A stretch of DNA of 64,000 nt from Rostratula benghalensis (GCA_013399305.1 VXAI01000273.1:949160-1013159), one strand, 5' to 3'. Positions 48,501-57,703 are shown, numbered from the stretch's first letter. Numbers and translations: made by a program. Notes: a model not told the origin generated them from the letters alone.

Positions 48501-50677
48501 AAAAATTACAGCAGTGAAGAACTGGAGGTCATGCTTTTCAAACTGTATGCGGTTGTTTGATCTGATAAAGAACTTTTATCAGGTCTTTGTGGAAGAATAA
48601 ATTGTTCTCCAACCTTTCAAAGAAAAACGGCCAATTTATCAGCGCTCTGGGTGGCTGGTCATTCTTGAATTATTCATAATCCTTTCTCTTTATATGCTCT
48701 GTTTAAAGAATGCTTTGGAAAACTTTCCTGAACTGACAGTGATCACTCGGGATTCTAAGACAAAAAGTGGAGGAACATCTGTGTCTAAGATCAAAATGAA
48801 CGGTAAAGCTTACAACAAGAAAACACTGAGGGCTTCTAAATCAACCACTAAATCAGCACAGGTGAGTGTTCAGAGTGTTCTATTGCTGCCACCATCTGAA
48901 TTCTAATATGATAACCATGTTTCTATACAATACTGCTTCATGTGTTAGGTTTTTTTGTAGATTTTTCAAAATACCAAATCGTTAAGTGTGGTGCTTTCTC
49001 TGTAACAAGGGAAACAACATTTAAAGCAGCATATTAAATCCTTATTTTAACTCGCCTGTGAAACAGAGTTATATTCTAGTAGAGAGACAAAATACAGTTT
49101 TTATAGTTATTTCTCTGTTTAAATTCTATGTTTAGATCCAAATGCTCTAAGTCTTCTGTAGCAACTCCTCGAGCTTGCAGGAAGACGGAGTGGTAGCGTG
49201 CTGCTCCCCTGATGCAGGCAGCAGTCAGTAGGTGTAGGTGGATGGGAAGGGAGAGGTGAGCCTGGCTGTGGCTGTGCTTCTCACCCATTTGCCTTCTACA
49301 TTTCAGTTGTGGTGAAGTCACTCTGTACCTTACAACAATTTCTTAAACTTGCTGCAAGCCCAGCAGTAAATGGTGCCTGGGCAGATGACCTGTAAATATA
49401 ACCCCCGCTCATATTTTTGCCAAAGCAACCTAAGTGTTAGATCAATAAGTATAGACCAGCTCTTCTGAAGCACAACTATGCTTTTTCATCCTGGTACCCA
49501 TTGATCTGGTAGAAAAATAGTTAAGCTTTGGTAGCTCTTGCATTAATTTTTGAGAAGCAGGCGCGTCTTGCCTGTTTTAGACCCGCAGTGCATTCAGGAG
49601 GATTGAAAGCATTCTCAAACCTGGTTTTGATAAAATAACGCAGTAGGGAAGGTGGAGATAGGAAAAAATTATGATGTCGTATAAATCATAGTGTCCTAAA
49701 ACATGTCAAAGCAATTATTTGAATGAAGTATTCCATTTCTGAATTGTTGGGAAAAAAATACGTTTTTAGAATAAAATATCTATCATATCTCTGTCTTGAA
49801 AAATCATGTGAATTGACCTAAAGTAACTGTTCTTTCTGCAGGAGTTTACAGTAGATCCAGAAAAAATACATTTGTATTCTTTGTATCACTCACTCCATCA
49901 TTACAAATATCACATATACCTAACATGTAAAGAAGAGGTAAGCCTTTATTCTCTTTGAAATACTTTTACACTCCTTGAGAAAATTTATTGATGAAATTGA
50001 GTCCAACTAGGGACTGTTCTCGTCATGGTAAATGAGTATGGATTGTGGTCTCCTCTTTTAATTAATTCTCTGTGGCAAACAAAAGAGTATGCTGAGAACG
50101 TGTGTTGCCTCTAATGGGCACTGCTGCCCAGAACATTGAGATACAAGGCTTACAAGATCTGTGTGAAATCAGTTTCCCTCAGGATATGCAAACATTCTTC
50201 ACCGTTCCAAAATAAACTAAATAAGTTTTATCAGTGTGTGTATCAAATCTAGGAGCTACCTTTTGTCTTAGAATGCCTGCTCCTTTATTTTTTTCCTGCA
50301 AATCCTTGGTGGAAATATTCCAGGTAGAAGAAATGTCAGAGTTGAGCTCTGTCTGAGTTCCTAAGAGATGTATTTTGGGGGGCATTTTGACTCATTCGTA
50401 AAGCAAAAAGAGTTTTTTCCAAAGAAGGGTCTGTCTTAACCCACATAAAAATGGAAATGCTGAAATGCTGACAGCCTAAGATGTGTATATGTATGCATCT
50501 TTCTCTTTCTCCCCCCTTTCTCTTTTTTTTAAATAGATTTCTTCTGTGCAGAAGAAGAGTGCAGATCTAGGACAGGAAGAGATTGTGCAGCTGTGCATGA
50601 AAAATATAAAATGGGTGGAAGATCTTTTTGAAAAGTTTGGTGAACTTTTGAATCGCGTTCAGCAGAAATGCTCATAA
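9424..50677 (+). CDS. QSER1: QSER1, glutamine- and serine-rich protein 1 (whole gene, 13 coding exons)
   Basis: Joined exons: 9424-9539, 25648-25760, 27080-27244, 30610-34305, 37192-37481, 39020-39136, 39725-39858, 42170-42381, 43968-44105, 45391-45488, 48709-48861, 49842-49937, 50537-50677. All introns are GT-AG and every junction keeps frame, giving 1,822 residues from 9424 or 1,821 from 9427; human QSER1 is about 1,735. Seen: an N-terminus starting MMDRNYP, blocks shared with the paralogue PRR12 ([30 protein letters not shown]), a long Ser/Gln-rich disordered middle, a [11 protein letters not shown]...FLDFLKSG block near residues 1232-1259, an acidic [11 protein letters not shown] motif near 1320-1335, an NLS PKKRKKW at 1588-1594, and a C-terminal DUF4211-type region. 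Known: human QSER1 is a nuclear chromatin protein that, with TET1, protects DNA-methylation valleys at developmental promoters. Inferred: the same role here. The ATG at 9427 has the better Kozak context (A at -3, G at +4), while 9424 is the first of the pair. Exon boundaries come from splice consensus, phase and PRR12/QSER1 similarity recalled from memory, not from transcripts. Confidence 0.95.
10477..11250 (-). mobile_element. Decayed CR1-like LINE fragment (antisense to QSER1)
   Basis: On the + strand the stretch starting AATCAGAAAGATTG...AATCATCTAGTCT, then AATGCAGGCCACAGAACC, resembles the reverse complement of a CR1 3' end (GAATCAGAAGGTTGGAAG..ATCATCTAGTC..). Farther along, GGGATCTCTTCCAATTTATT followed by CACCCTTCCTGAATTCTAGA resembles the CR1 antisense run CTCTCCAATTTATCAACATCCTTCTTGAATT. 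Order and orientation agree, implying one heavily mutated, 5'-truncated CR1 on the minus strand. Limits are approximate and the comparison is to a consensus recalled from memory. Confidence 0.45.
17881..17901. repeat. Perfect 10-bp inverted repeat with 1-nt centre
   Basis: TGATGTGGCT, then A, then AGCCACATCA. The arms are exact reverse complements. It lies in QSER1 intron 1. Confidence 0.9.
21901..21901. other. Single ambiguous base
   Basis: One N sits between two nearly identical runs, AAATCTTAAA on the left and ATCTTAAAAATC on the right, in an AT-rich part of intron 1. Confidence 0.99.
25648..25760 (+). CDS. QSER1: QSER1 coding exon 2
   Basis: The acceptor is TTCCTTAG|CTTAAG and the donor is CTACTG|GTAACT. 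Its 113 nt complete codon 39 (AGC, Ser) and encode [19 protein letters not shown] and onward to SATHHPTG. This block is conserved in PRR12, where the equivalent run reads HPETDILHRQ. It ends in phase 1. Confidence 0.95.
25761..27079 (+). other. QSER1: QSER1 intron 2
   Basis: Donor GTAACT, acceptor CATCTAG. Ordinary AT-rich intron apart from a local direct repeat at 26513-26582. No additional exon was recognised. Confidence 0.85.
26513..26582 (+). repeat. Two-copy direct repeat of about 30 bp
   Basis: GCTTCCCATCTATTC..TTCCCTCAGCCAT occurs at 26513-26542 and again at 26552-26582, differing only at the middle (AG versus CCA). Nine bases separate the copies. Confidence 0.9.
27080..27244 (+). CDS. 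QSER1: QSER1 coding exon 3
   Basis: The acceptor is CTCATCTAG|GTCTTT and the donor is TGGCAGACAG|GTGAAA. Its 165 nt are phase 1-1 and encode [18 protein letters not shown], then [18 protein letters not shown] and [12 protein letters not shown]. The LSG(I/L)FDT, MNxxSAIESR-type and QFRxPSWQT stretches are shared with PRR12. Confidence 0.95.
27245..30609 (+). other. QSER1: QSER1 intron 3
   Basis: Donor GTGAAA, acceptor TTTTTTTTCAG. AT-rich, with open frames of at most 90 codons that are low in protein-like signal. Nothing else recognised. Confidence 0.85.
30610..34305 (+). CDS. QSER1: QSER1 giant coding exon 4 (Ser/Gln-rich)
   Basis: The acceptor is TTTTTTTTCAG|GTATGC and the donor is AAACCAG|GTAAAA. 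The exon is 3,696 nt, exactly 1,232 codons, phase 1-1, covering about residues 132-1364. It opens with [20 protein letters not shown], matching the PRR12 run before its SALSAYQHP block. About 406-601 is an imperfect 17-residue Ser/Gln/aromatic repeat. A second Gln-rich stretch lies near 690-920. An acidic and polar region precedes a basic run ([12 protein letters not shown]) near 1171-1182. The [16 protein letters not shown]...FLDFLKSG block near 1232-1259 and [14 protein letters not shown] near 1322-1335 are the parts most like PRR12. Most of the exon is probably disordered. The frame stays open upstream to an ATG at 30534, but that stretch crosses the acceptor and is intron. Confidence 0.97.
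31431..32019 (+). repeat. QSER1: Coding Ser/Gln/aromatic repeat of about 17 residues in QSER1
   Basis: About a dozen imperfect units with the pattern V-S-Q-S-Q-x-(Y/F)-S-S-x-x-x-Q-x-L-S-x occur in residues about 406-601. Examples are [68 protein letters not shown] and [17 protein letters not shown], each 17 residues. One tyrosine or phenylalanine recurs every 15-19 residues. The composition resembles FET-type prion-like domains; SQ and TQ dipeptides are dense. Confidence 0.8.
34306..37191 (+). other. QSER1: QSER1 intron 4
   Basis: Donor GTAAAA, acceptor TTTTCTTCAG. The exon 4 frame would continue 12 codons into the intron to TAA at 34344-34346 if retained. Just past this lies a local duplication (34330-34400). 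An 18-bp perfect palindrome lies at 36760-36777. Otherwise AT-rich and featureless. Confidence 0.85.
36760..36777. repeat. Perfect 18-bp palindrome
   Basis: ACATCTATATATAGATGT is self-complementary over its full length. It lies in intron 4 and is AT-rich, so it could reflect simple-sequence drift. Confidence 0.9.
37192..37481 (+). CDS. QSER1: QSER1 coding exon 5
   Basis: The acceptor is TTTTTCTTCAG|AAGCTG and the donor is CTAAAG|GTAATC. Its 290 nt begin by completing codon 1364 (Glu) and end in phase 0. It encodes an Ala/Thr/Val/Gln-rich stretch, then [19 protein letters not shown] and [11 protein letters not shown]. The EEx(G/T)(E/D)SGGEG(I/M)(F/Y)RERDEFV signature matches PRR12. Confidence 0.95.
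37482..39019 (+). other. QSER1: QSER1 intron 5
   Basis: Donor GTAATC, acceptor TTCTTACAG. Contains several T runs and a (TTG)n run near 38241-38260. A more complex stretch lies at about 38735-38870. Confidence 0.85.
39020..39136 (+). CDS. QSER1: QSER1 coding exon 6
   Basis: The acceptor is TTCTTACAG|GTTGCT and the donor is AACAGT|GTGAGT. Its 117 nt are phase 0-0 (39 codons) and encode [20 protein letters not shown] and a [14 protein letters not shown] run. PRR12 has the near-identical [20 protein letters not shown]. It can be skipped without shifting frame. Confidence 0.95.
39137..39724 (+). other. QSER1: QSER1 intron 6
   Basis: Short intron; donor GTGAGT, acceptor TTTTTTTTTAG after a long T-rich tract. 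Nothing else seen. Confidence 0.9.
39725..39858 (+). CDS. QSER1: QSER1 coding exon 7
   Basis: The acceptor is TTTTTTTTAG|TATCTT and the donor is GCAAG|GTATTT. Its 134 nt encode [20 protein letters not shown] followed by [18 protein letters not shown]12 carries the same YLGYFGDAK...YVKF...NKKxYVRVC arrangement. Confidence 0.95.
39859..42169 (+). other. QSER1: QSER1 intron 7
   Basis: Donor GTATTT, acceptor ATATTGCAG. Holds a CR1-like relic (about 41040-41570) and a G/T-rich tract (41795-41836). No additional exon recognised. Confidence 0.85.
41040..41570 (-). mobile_element. Decayed CR1-like LINE fragment (antisense to QSER1)
   Basis: The + strand run CAGATTCCACCTCTGTCTTT, then GTTTCACTAAGCTGGATTAA and AAGGCAGGCTTTCCATTCCT, then ACTCATCCTAGTG, and later CAGTGTTCCAGAAGATACTG, follows the order of the antisense sauropsid CR1 consensus (CTCTGTCTTC..AAGCTGAACAA..AAGGCAGG..TTTCCATCCC..ATCATCCTAGTAG..CAGTATTCCAGATGAGG). 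It is highly diverged and its ends are approximate. The consensus is recalled from memory. Confidence 0.55.
42170..42381 (+). CDS. QSER1: QSER1 coding exon 8 (nuclear localisation signal)
   Basis: The acceptor is ATATTGCAG|GACCAT and the donor is GAGGACG|GTAAGC. Its 212 nt encode a Thr/Lys/Pro-rich linker, then [18 protein letters not shown] and a Ser/acidic tail. PKKRKKW (about residues 1588-1594) is a classical monopartite NLS. The [14 protein letters not shown] run is shared with PRR12. Confidence 0.95.
42382..43967 (+). other. QSER1: QSER1 intron 8
   Basis: Donor GTAAGC, acceptor TGATTTTCAG. Ordinary AT-rich intron; nothing recognised beyond short spurious frames. Confidence 0.85.
43968..44105 (+). 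CDS. QSER1: QSER1 coding exon 9 (DUF4211-type region begins)
   Basis: The acceptor is GATTTTCAG|AGTTTG. The donor is AGCAATG|GTACAG at 44106. A nearby alternative GTATGT at 44111 was rejected because only the 44105 end gives the conserved [16 protein letters not shown] continuation. The 138 nt encode [20 protein letters not shown] and [14 protein letters not shown], matching the PRR12 C-terminal domain. Confidence 0.93.
44106..45390 (+). other. QSER1: QSER1 intron 9
   Basis: Donor GTACAG, acceptor TGTCTTTTAG. AT-rich, no recognised feature. Confidence 0.85.
45391..45488 (+). CDS. QSER1: QSER1 coding exon 10
   Basis: The acceptor is TGTCTTTTAG|ATGAAC and the donor is TTCAAG|GTATTC. Its 98 nt complete an Asp codon across the junction and encode [20 protein letters not shown] and [12 protein letters not shown]. 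It ends in phase 0. Confidence 0.95.
45489..48708 (+). other. QSER1: QSER1 intron 10
   Basis: Donor GTATTC, acceptor TTTAAAG (weak). Includes a G10 run near 47750-47759 and T runs near 47931 and 47998. No exon-like sequence recognised. Confidence 0.85.
48709..48861 (+). CDS. QSER1: QSER1 coding exon 11 (unusual acceptor)
   Basis: The acceptor is CTCTGTTTAAAG|AATGCT, a YAG-lacking AAAG site that looks weak. The donor is GCACAG|GTGAGT. Its 153 nt are phase 0-0 (51 codons) and encode [20 protein letters not shown] and a Lys/Ser-rich run with [11 protein letters not shown]12 has DALHTFPQL and PYNRKTLSK at the matching places, which supports this boundary despite the acceptor. Confidence 0.9.
48862..49841 (+). 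other. QSER1: QSER1 intron 11
   Basis: Donor GTGAGT, acceptor CTTTCTGCAG. A slightly more GC-rich patch at about 49140-49290 has no supported feature. Confidence 0.85.
49842..49937 (+). CDS. QSER1: QSER1 coding exon 12
   Basis: The acceptor is CTTTCTGCAG|GAGTTT and the donor is GAAGAG|GTAAGC. Its 96 nt are phase 0-0 (32 codons) and encode [20 protein letters not shown] followed by [12 protein letters not shown]. The (L/Y)[13 protein letters not shown] core is strongly conserved with PRR12 ([13 protein letters not shown]). Confidence 0.95.
49938..50536 (+). other. QSER1: QSER1 intron 12
   Basis: Short intron; donor GTAAGC, acceptor AAATAG after a strong pyrimidine tract (TCTTTCTCTTTCTCCCCCCT). 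Nothing else seen. Confidence 0.9.
50537..50677 (+). CDS. QSER1: QSER1 terminal coding exon 13
   Basis: The acceptor is TTTTTAAATAG|ATTTCT. It has 46 codons plus TAA at 50675-50677. It encodes [20 protein letters not shown] and [18 protein letters not shown], ending VQQKCS. PRR12 ends with a similar [21 protein letters not shown] segment, so the stop is in the expected place. Confidence 0.95.
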   Translation: MSSVQKKSADLGQEEIVQLCMKNIKWVEDLFEKFGELLNRVQQKCS

Positions 50678-51247
50678 CAGAAATGTGTCCCAAATCTCAC
50701 ATTTTTCTACGGCACTAAACTGATGGAACAGAAGGCTCAGAGAGAGGCTCTGATTTCTTTTACAATGCCAGACTGCATTCTTGTTTGTAGCCATTTTTAT
50801 TTCTCTTTATGGAACTTTGTGCCTTGGCTCTTGCTAAGGAAAAGTGATGCTGCCAAGGAAATCAGTCCTTTGGAGATGGAACTAAATGTAAACCTAACCA
50901 CATTTTTAACCTGAAGAATTATTTTCTATTTTGTAAACTATTGGATAACTTAGCTTTATTTTCAGAAATGTTTTTGACAAGTGATAAAGCATGCACTACA
51001 TATACTTTTTTTCTTTATTGCTAAAAAGAGAGCAACACTTAAAATAATACTACAGATTTTTCCATCCTTGACTAAGCAACAGAAAAGTCAATGTTGGGGT
51101 GAACTAATTTTTACCTGTCTGGCCACCAAATTTAGAGTTTGTACATTTTGTGAACAGAGCCGGAGTGACATCTGCTTCTACATACATATGTTGCCATCAC
51201 AAAATCCAGAAATGTCATTATGCTTTATGGACTCCTTTTACTATTGT

Positions 51248-51269
51248 CATGTTCAGGAAGCTGAACATG
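51248..51269 (+). other. Perfect stem-loop in the QSER1 3' UTR
   Basis: CATGTTCAG, loop GAAG, CTGAACATG: nine exact base pairs with a four-base loop, in the transcribed orientation. A role in mRNA stability or protein binding is only a possibility. Confidence 0.6.
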
Positions 51270-51686
51270 GAGTTGGTGCAATCCTATGACTGCTTTTTGT
51301 GTCAAATTATATTGTAATGAAAGACAATGACCTTAACTATTTTCCCTGTTTTGAAGAAAAAAAAATATTTTCCTTTATACTGTGTTTTTTTTTTTCTTTT
51401 GGAAAAAAAAATCAATTGTACATTTTATCTCACTAATAGTTGTATTTTTCACAGAGGAAATATTGTGGTTAAAGTTGTTTCATGTATCTTTGTAATACAC
51501 TTTCCATTGTTTTCAGTAAATCCTATTCATTTATATGTTGATTTCATATTGTAAACTATGTATCTTGAGGTAACCTTTTTGTTTATACAGGTTTGCTTCA
51601 GTGTTAACCAGAATAATGCATACTAGACTAGTTTTGCTTTAAGTGTAGTTGTGTTAGACACTGCAATTATTTTTCTGATACGTGAA

Positions 51687-51692
51687 AATAAA
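51687..51692 (+). terminator. QSER1: Canonical polyadenylation signal for QSER1
   Basis: AATAAA within GAAAATAAATTTG, about 1.0 kb after the stop, with T/GT-containing sequence following. The cleavage site itself is inferred. Confidence 0.65.
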
Positions 51693-53184
51693 TTTGTTAC
51701 TAAACTAGCACTTGATTAACTGAGAGTTTAAATGAAGAGCTACTACACTTTATCTTTGTCAACAAAGATTGGTGATTGAATAGACTATATGCAGTGTTAA
51801 ACACAGCTTACATAATTGTTTGTAGAACTGGCAGTTGCAGAGCTGTTCTCTTTTTGGTGCCTTTCAAGTCTTCAGACATCTTTGTAGCTTTTTTCCCCTC
51901 CAGTTTAAGATAGTAGTGCCACTAGTCACACTCAGACAATGAATGTAATGGGCTCTAATCAGGAGAACATTTTCCTTAAATTTGCCAACAGAATGCCTTA
52001 CTGAGTCATTCAGAATGGATATGTACTCTACTGGCGTCCTAAAAAACAGTCATGTTGGTCTGTCTTCAGATGATGCAGAAAAAAAATTCATTCCTTTATC
52101 CTTTCACTGCCACTTAGTGCCTTAATTTCAGCCGAGAAAGCAGGGTTCACTATCCATTGGCCAAATGAAATAATGTTCATTGCCATTTGACCTTTTTTTC
52201 CATTACCTGTTTTGATCCTATTTAGTTGTTAAATATTCATTAGACCTTAGAACTATAAAGAGTTTAATGAATAGATGTGAAAACAAAATTATTTGATCTT
52301 GACTAATGAAATAGATGTTTGAATATTAAAGTATGTACAGAATTTTAGCTGATTAGTTTTAGAACCTTGTAGGATGTTTACCGTGTTTCCAAAGCTTTTC
52401 ATCTTTTAAAAGCAATAATTCTCCTTTGCAATTTGTATGCAGACTACAGCGAACAGAAAGGGGTATGTGCCCTTGCCTTTTTTAAGCCTCTTCAGAGTGG
52501 TTTTGCTTTAAAAAGGGAGGTCACTATCACAGTGATAGATGCATTGTGCTACTGCTATGTCTACTATAATCATGGAGAGCAAGGTGGGTTTTGGTTTAGG
52601 AAGAATGTGCAGCTTTTGGAGCAATCATCAAACTAATGAATTTTCAGAGTGAAAGGAAGGGGAGGCACAGGGTTGAAGAGTTGCCCTTGTTTCAGTCGTA
52701 CTGCGTTGAATCCGGTAGGAGCTGAAGTTTATATGGTGATAGCAAAGTTACCAGCATTGGCAGCAATCAGCTAAGATGACTTTAATGTAAATATGCACAC
52801 TGGAAATACAGTAGAAATGTGCCTGGTATACTCTGTAATTGATAGGGGGGCAGTCCCAAATCTGCTTAGTGTATTCCCTTATTGGTGGGGGTGGTTGGCA
52901 GTGTGTTGTAGAGTCAGGAGGGGCGTTTCCGTGCCCAGGCAGAGTTCTCTTGTCGCGTTACAGTGATGTGCATAGCACAGTTTGAGAATTCCTAATCTGT
53001 ATTTTTAAAAATTACTAGGATGCAGACTGAAGGAACAATAAAGTTGGCTCCTTGATGGTATAGTAAAGAACTCGTCAGACTTTGTGTGTCTCGTGTACCT
53101 TCCTCATATGACTATGAAGCAACTAATTGAGAGAGGTCTCTGCTTTCTAAATGATTTGTATACTGCTACTGTATACTTACTCTA

Positions 53185-53240
53185 GATTGTTGAGTCTAGA
53201 AGGAGCTTTGGGAAGCTACTTGGTTTAACCCAAGTCCTTA
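53185..53240 (-). mobile_element. Possible CR1 3'-end scrap
   Basis: TTGAGTCTAGAAGGAGCTTT and GGGAAGCTACTTGGTTTAAC on the + strand resemble the antisense CR1 3' end (GAGTTGGAAGGGACCTTTGGAGATCATCTAGTCCAACC). Only about 50 bp align by eye, so this is tentative. Confidence 0.35.
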
Positions 53241-56200
53241 GAAGCTTAAAAAAAAAAAACAAATGAGAGCCTTTTGGAGTAGCTTGTCCCTATTTAAAAA
53301 TAAGGTAATTTTAGCAACAAATGTTTAAAAAAAAAACCCAAACAACAAACAACTGGCCAGGATGCTCTGCACTGCCATAGAAGGTGACCTGCCTTATTTT
53401 TGGCTGGTTTATTGCCAAGGCCAGTTAAACAAGCACTGTGCCTGTTAAAGACAGGAAAAACCTGACCCGAATTAAAAATAACTGCCCCAGACTATGAAAG
53501 GTTAACATAATGGAGCTTCCATCTTTGTTTTGGGCTGCAAAAATGGTGGCTGGATTATTAAATTAACAAATTAGAATAAGTAAAACATGGAACTCTCAAG
53601 CATGTTGAAGGATCATAAATTAAAATAAAGCTTTGTTAGTGGGATTGAAGAGGGTTTTTTTATACTGAAGCAAACTTAGAAAATCAATGTACAAATTACT
53701 TTTTTGCACAAATACTTTGTTGAATTTTAGATAATTAATTCTGCACCCACAACGCAATCTTTTTGTTTTGTTTTCTTGAACTAGCAGTGAGGTCTCCATC
53801 CCTTAACATCTGACAGTGGAAATTGAGCACTCATTTGACTGCAAAAGAAGATGCACTAGGAAGGAGCAAACTCCTCCTTAGACTATGAATTAGCAAACCA
53901 GAAATTAAAACAATTGCATGATGAATTTTTTAGGATTTTATTCCACTATTTTTTCCTCAATTATGGCGTCCCCATTTACATTAGGTTTGTTTTTATTGAA
54001 ATATGGTATTTCTCTTAAAGGCAGGTTTTCTTTCAGGTGCTACTTCCAAAGCTTTGCTAGCAAAAAATCAGAGACAAATTTGGATTGAAAAAGTGTTTCT
54101 GCAAATGGCTAAGGACTTTAGGGTCTTTGAAGTTCTGTGATGCGTATTGTATTCATATATTGTCAAAATGATATGCTACTTTTTAAAGAAAATATCTTAC
54201 AGACTGTCTTCCAAGTAAATGATTTCTGTAGGGAAATATATTTTAAATATTATTTAAATATTTACTACTATTTAAAACAGAAAAGGTAAAACTATGGTCA
54301 AAAAATGTCAGTGTGTCATCAACCATTTCTTATTTTGTTGCCGACACTTGGCGTTTGGTCTCCCTTTCCGTATGACGTACCTGTGCGTTACACAGTGCAC
54401 AGTCTGCCATATCTTCTTGTTTAAGCTGATGTTAACATGTCATTGTTAACAAATGCATGTTGTTCTGCCTATCTCCTCTACATATGGCAAAAGTGAAGCT
54501 AGGGCTAATTAAGAGACACTTTATGCGTTCTTAGTCCAGATTTTCAGGTGGTCCGTAAATACAATGTATGGAAATGTGAAAAAAGGACGGTTTTGTACCA
54601 TTCATGATGTTATTAACTAAACCCATTAAAGTGAAAACACTTTTTAAACAAAAACTTTATAAGGCTTAGTCATTTGTTATTAAAATATTAAGTCTTGAAA
54701 AGTTAGATTGTTGAAAAAAAATAGGCAATTTAATCTACCTTTTCTGATCTCAATATGAAGAAACACAGTTCTTAGGGGGTGTTCTTTCATTTTATTGCAT
54801 GGATGGTGCATGTCTGGTTTATCCTGGGGGGTTTTTTACATTTGGATTCTAAATGTTCTGAATTATTTTCACCATCTATCTGCCACGTCTGATCGTGATG
54901 TGATAAGTGAGAAGACAGAGCACTGAGGTAAGAGAGCCTACAGCTGTGATTTAGGTGCTTTTTACCTGCACTGTTGTCTTTTGTTCTTTCTTGCTAAACT
55001 AGAATATCATCCCCATGGGGAGAGATGGTGCTGTAAAGGCTTTGAGTCTTTTGTTTTTCCCCTCCCCAATTATAATGAATTACATTGGATATTCTTACAA
55101 ATATTTGTCCCACAAACAGAGGGCTGAAGTCCCACAATGTGGCTATTGGCCATCAGACACATGAGGCCTTCTGCAAGTCACTTGTAGAAAAAAGAGAATC
55201 TGAAGGGTTGGAATTTTTATTTTTTATTTTAATGGTCCTGTGTATAAAAGCTGCTTCCCAAACCAAGATGAGTATAAAACGAGACATTTGCCTGTGCAGT
55301 TGATCATTGTTTTCTCCAAAAATGACTTTGGGAGATGGGTAGGCACAGAGACTGTCCCATTGTAGTGTGGAGGCTGAAGATTTTGATACTGCGTTCCAGA
55401 TACGGGTTGCAAGTTATTAAGGCAAGAAGCTGAATGCATGCAACTTTTTAAAGAACAGCAGCTCCTCCTATCAGCAGTTTGTTGGTAAGTATCTTAGGCA
55501 ATATAAATAACTTGTTCTGCATTAGGTATTTGCATCTCCTGTAGAAAACCTAACAAATCTGTTTCATTTCCAGAAGCTGAAGAATGTAAAGCTGACTTAA
55601 AATTCTTTTAATTTCATTTCTTATAAGAACACAGGAATAAATAGAGAGAACAAGCTATATATAAAGAAGAAAAATAAAAGGTGAGTCAGAGAAAATGGCA
55701 GAGTACAACCCTGCAAAAGTTTGTCATTTTTTCTGGGTATGTTCTAGATCTCTGCTTTTAAAAGTTCCACTGGGATATTTCTTGCATACCTGTGTGTGTT
55801 TAGTTTTGGTTGGGTTTTGTTGTTGTTTTGGGGGTGGTTTTTTTAGCTACTTGATGCACAAAGGGTAGAGGGAAGCAGCAATAACAGCAGTGCCCATGAG
55901 CAGTTGAGGCCTGTCCTTTTAGGAAAAGCAGGCACCGAATAAGGTGGGAGGGCTCCTATGTATGTGACAATTCATGTAGGAGGAATCTGAGGGAGAAGAG
56001 TGGTGGGAAATTGGAAGAAACATGAGTCAGCTCTGGGAGAACTTTGGAAAGGGTGAAGCAGAAGGTATAGAGTTGGGAGTGGTCCTAGTGAGGGAATAGC
56101 TTTGGTTAGGCATTCAGTCTGATCCTAATTGTGCCTTTTCTCTTGCTGTAAGAAAAGGGGTTTCTTTCATTGTGGAAAGCCAGTCTATCTCTGCAGACAA

Positions 56201-57678
56201 GCAGTGGTTTTTCAGTGCCTCCCTCTATCATCCATTTTTGAGCATTAATGGGCTGTGGTTCCTACTCAGATTGTCTTATATTGTCAGTGCTCCAACAAGT
56301 ATGAGGAGAGCACTAGCCCTTTCAAGAAGTATTTGTTATGGCAGTCACTTGAGACCATGAGGTGTCATTTTATCTTTGCAAACTCAGGTATTTCATTAGA
56401 AGTTGGGCACTTAGCTCCCTTCGGGTGTCCATTTGAAGGGTTAAAAAAACCTCTGATGTGTAAACTGTGTCACAGTATGAATGGATTTACCTCTTTGTAG
56501 AGTGAATTATGTTCATTCCAAATAAAAACAAAAAATGCTACAGCCCTGTGCAAACTGGGACTTTGACACAGCTAAGGGAATGGTTTTGGCAATAATTTGC
56601 TAATGTAATCAGTCCGGTCAGGTTTTCTCCCTTGATGTGTGGTAAACATAGACTGGAACAGCCATTAGAAGAGGGACATTCGAGTGCACGTTAGCGAGAA
56701 TAGGAGTAATAGGAAAATGCAAGGAATGCTGGCAGTAAACTAAACTGTAACATTTCCATCCAGTACACAGTTAATATGTTAACTTTCAAATACTCTAACT
56801 GAGTCTTCATGGAAGATACGGAGCAGTTAACTATTAATCATACAGTTTGTGTAACCCTTTCAAAATCAGAGCGTTTTCTTCTAGACATAGCAGGATGTTC
56901 ATACACAGGAGAATTTTAATATGTATCTGATCCTGTGTGTATGATAGAAGTTACAGATGCTATAGATATAAAATGTTATATATAGAGAGATAATAGATGT
57001 TTTATATATAAAAAAGTTATAGATAGCAGCCACTCTTGGCTCCAGTTACTGTTTTTTCATAAGTGTTTTTTTGTTCAAGTTGTGATTAAATTAAGTCTGT
57101 CTTTATTCTACATGTATTACTGGATCTTAAAGCGTATCATTGGTAGTAGCCTTCTAAGACTTCCAGGGCTTGTGACAGCAAGAGGCTTCACATTAAAATG
57201 ACGTCTTTTGGCATCATCCTCTCCTTTCTGTGTCTTGGCCACTAGTGTGATTTGTCTGTCTGTTGTTTATGTAGCACATTTTTTCTGCAGCAACAGAAGG
57301 TAAATGGTGTGATACTGCATAAAAGCTGAAGCATTGCTGTTTTATCATGGGATTAGGTCAAATCAGTAACTTGTTCAAAGCTCCAGGAGAGTAAGGTCTT
57401 GGATCTGTTTTGCGAGTAAAGCAGCTTTGGTGGTTTCTGAAACCTCCCAGAATTTTGTGGTTGGTCAGCACATAGAAGTTAATAGCCCTACAGCTTTGGT
57501 AACAGGAAAGAGTAAGTGAATGCTTTTTGTTTGCTTCACTGCAAGGTCCAGCAACCTTGTTTAAACAGCCAGAGAGATAGTTTGACCACATTCAGTGGAC
57601 TTTGCACTAAAGGAGTAGAAGAGAAAGCTTGCGAGTTTGGAGAGAATTTAAGTGTCGCAATTCTGGAACCAGATGGTT

Positions 57679-57703
57679 AAAAAAAAAAAAAAAAAAAAAA
57701 AAA
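57679..57703 (+). repeat. A25 homopolymer
   Basis: Twenty-five consecutive A. Probably a slippage-prone site; no attached retrocopy is recognisable immediately upstream. Confidence 0.95.

Larger units (their letters stand above)
50678..51710 (+). other. QSER1: QSER1 3' UTR (proximal form)
   Basis: AT-rich sequence from the stop codon to about 20 bases past the first canonical AATAAA at 51687-51692, the only such signal in the first kilobase. It includes a perfect 9-bp hairpin at 51248-51269. Longer forms are possible because further AATAAA hexamers occur at 53037-53042 and 53624-53629. Confidence 0.7.
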
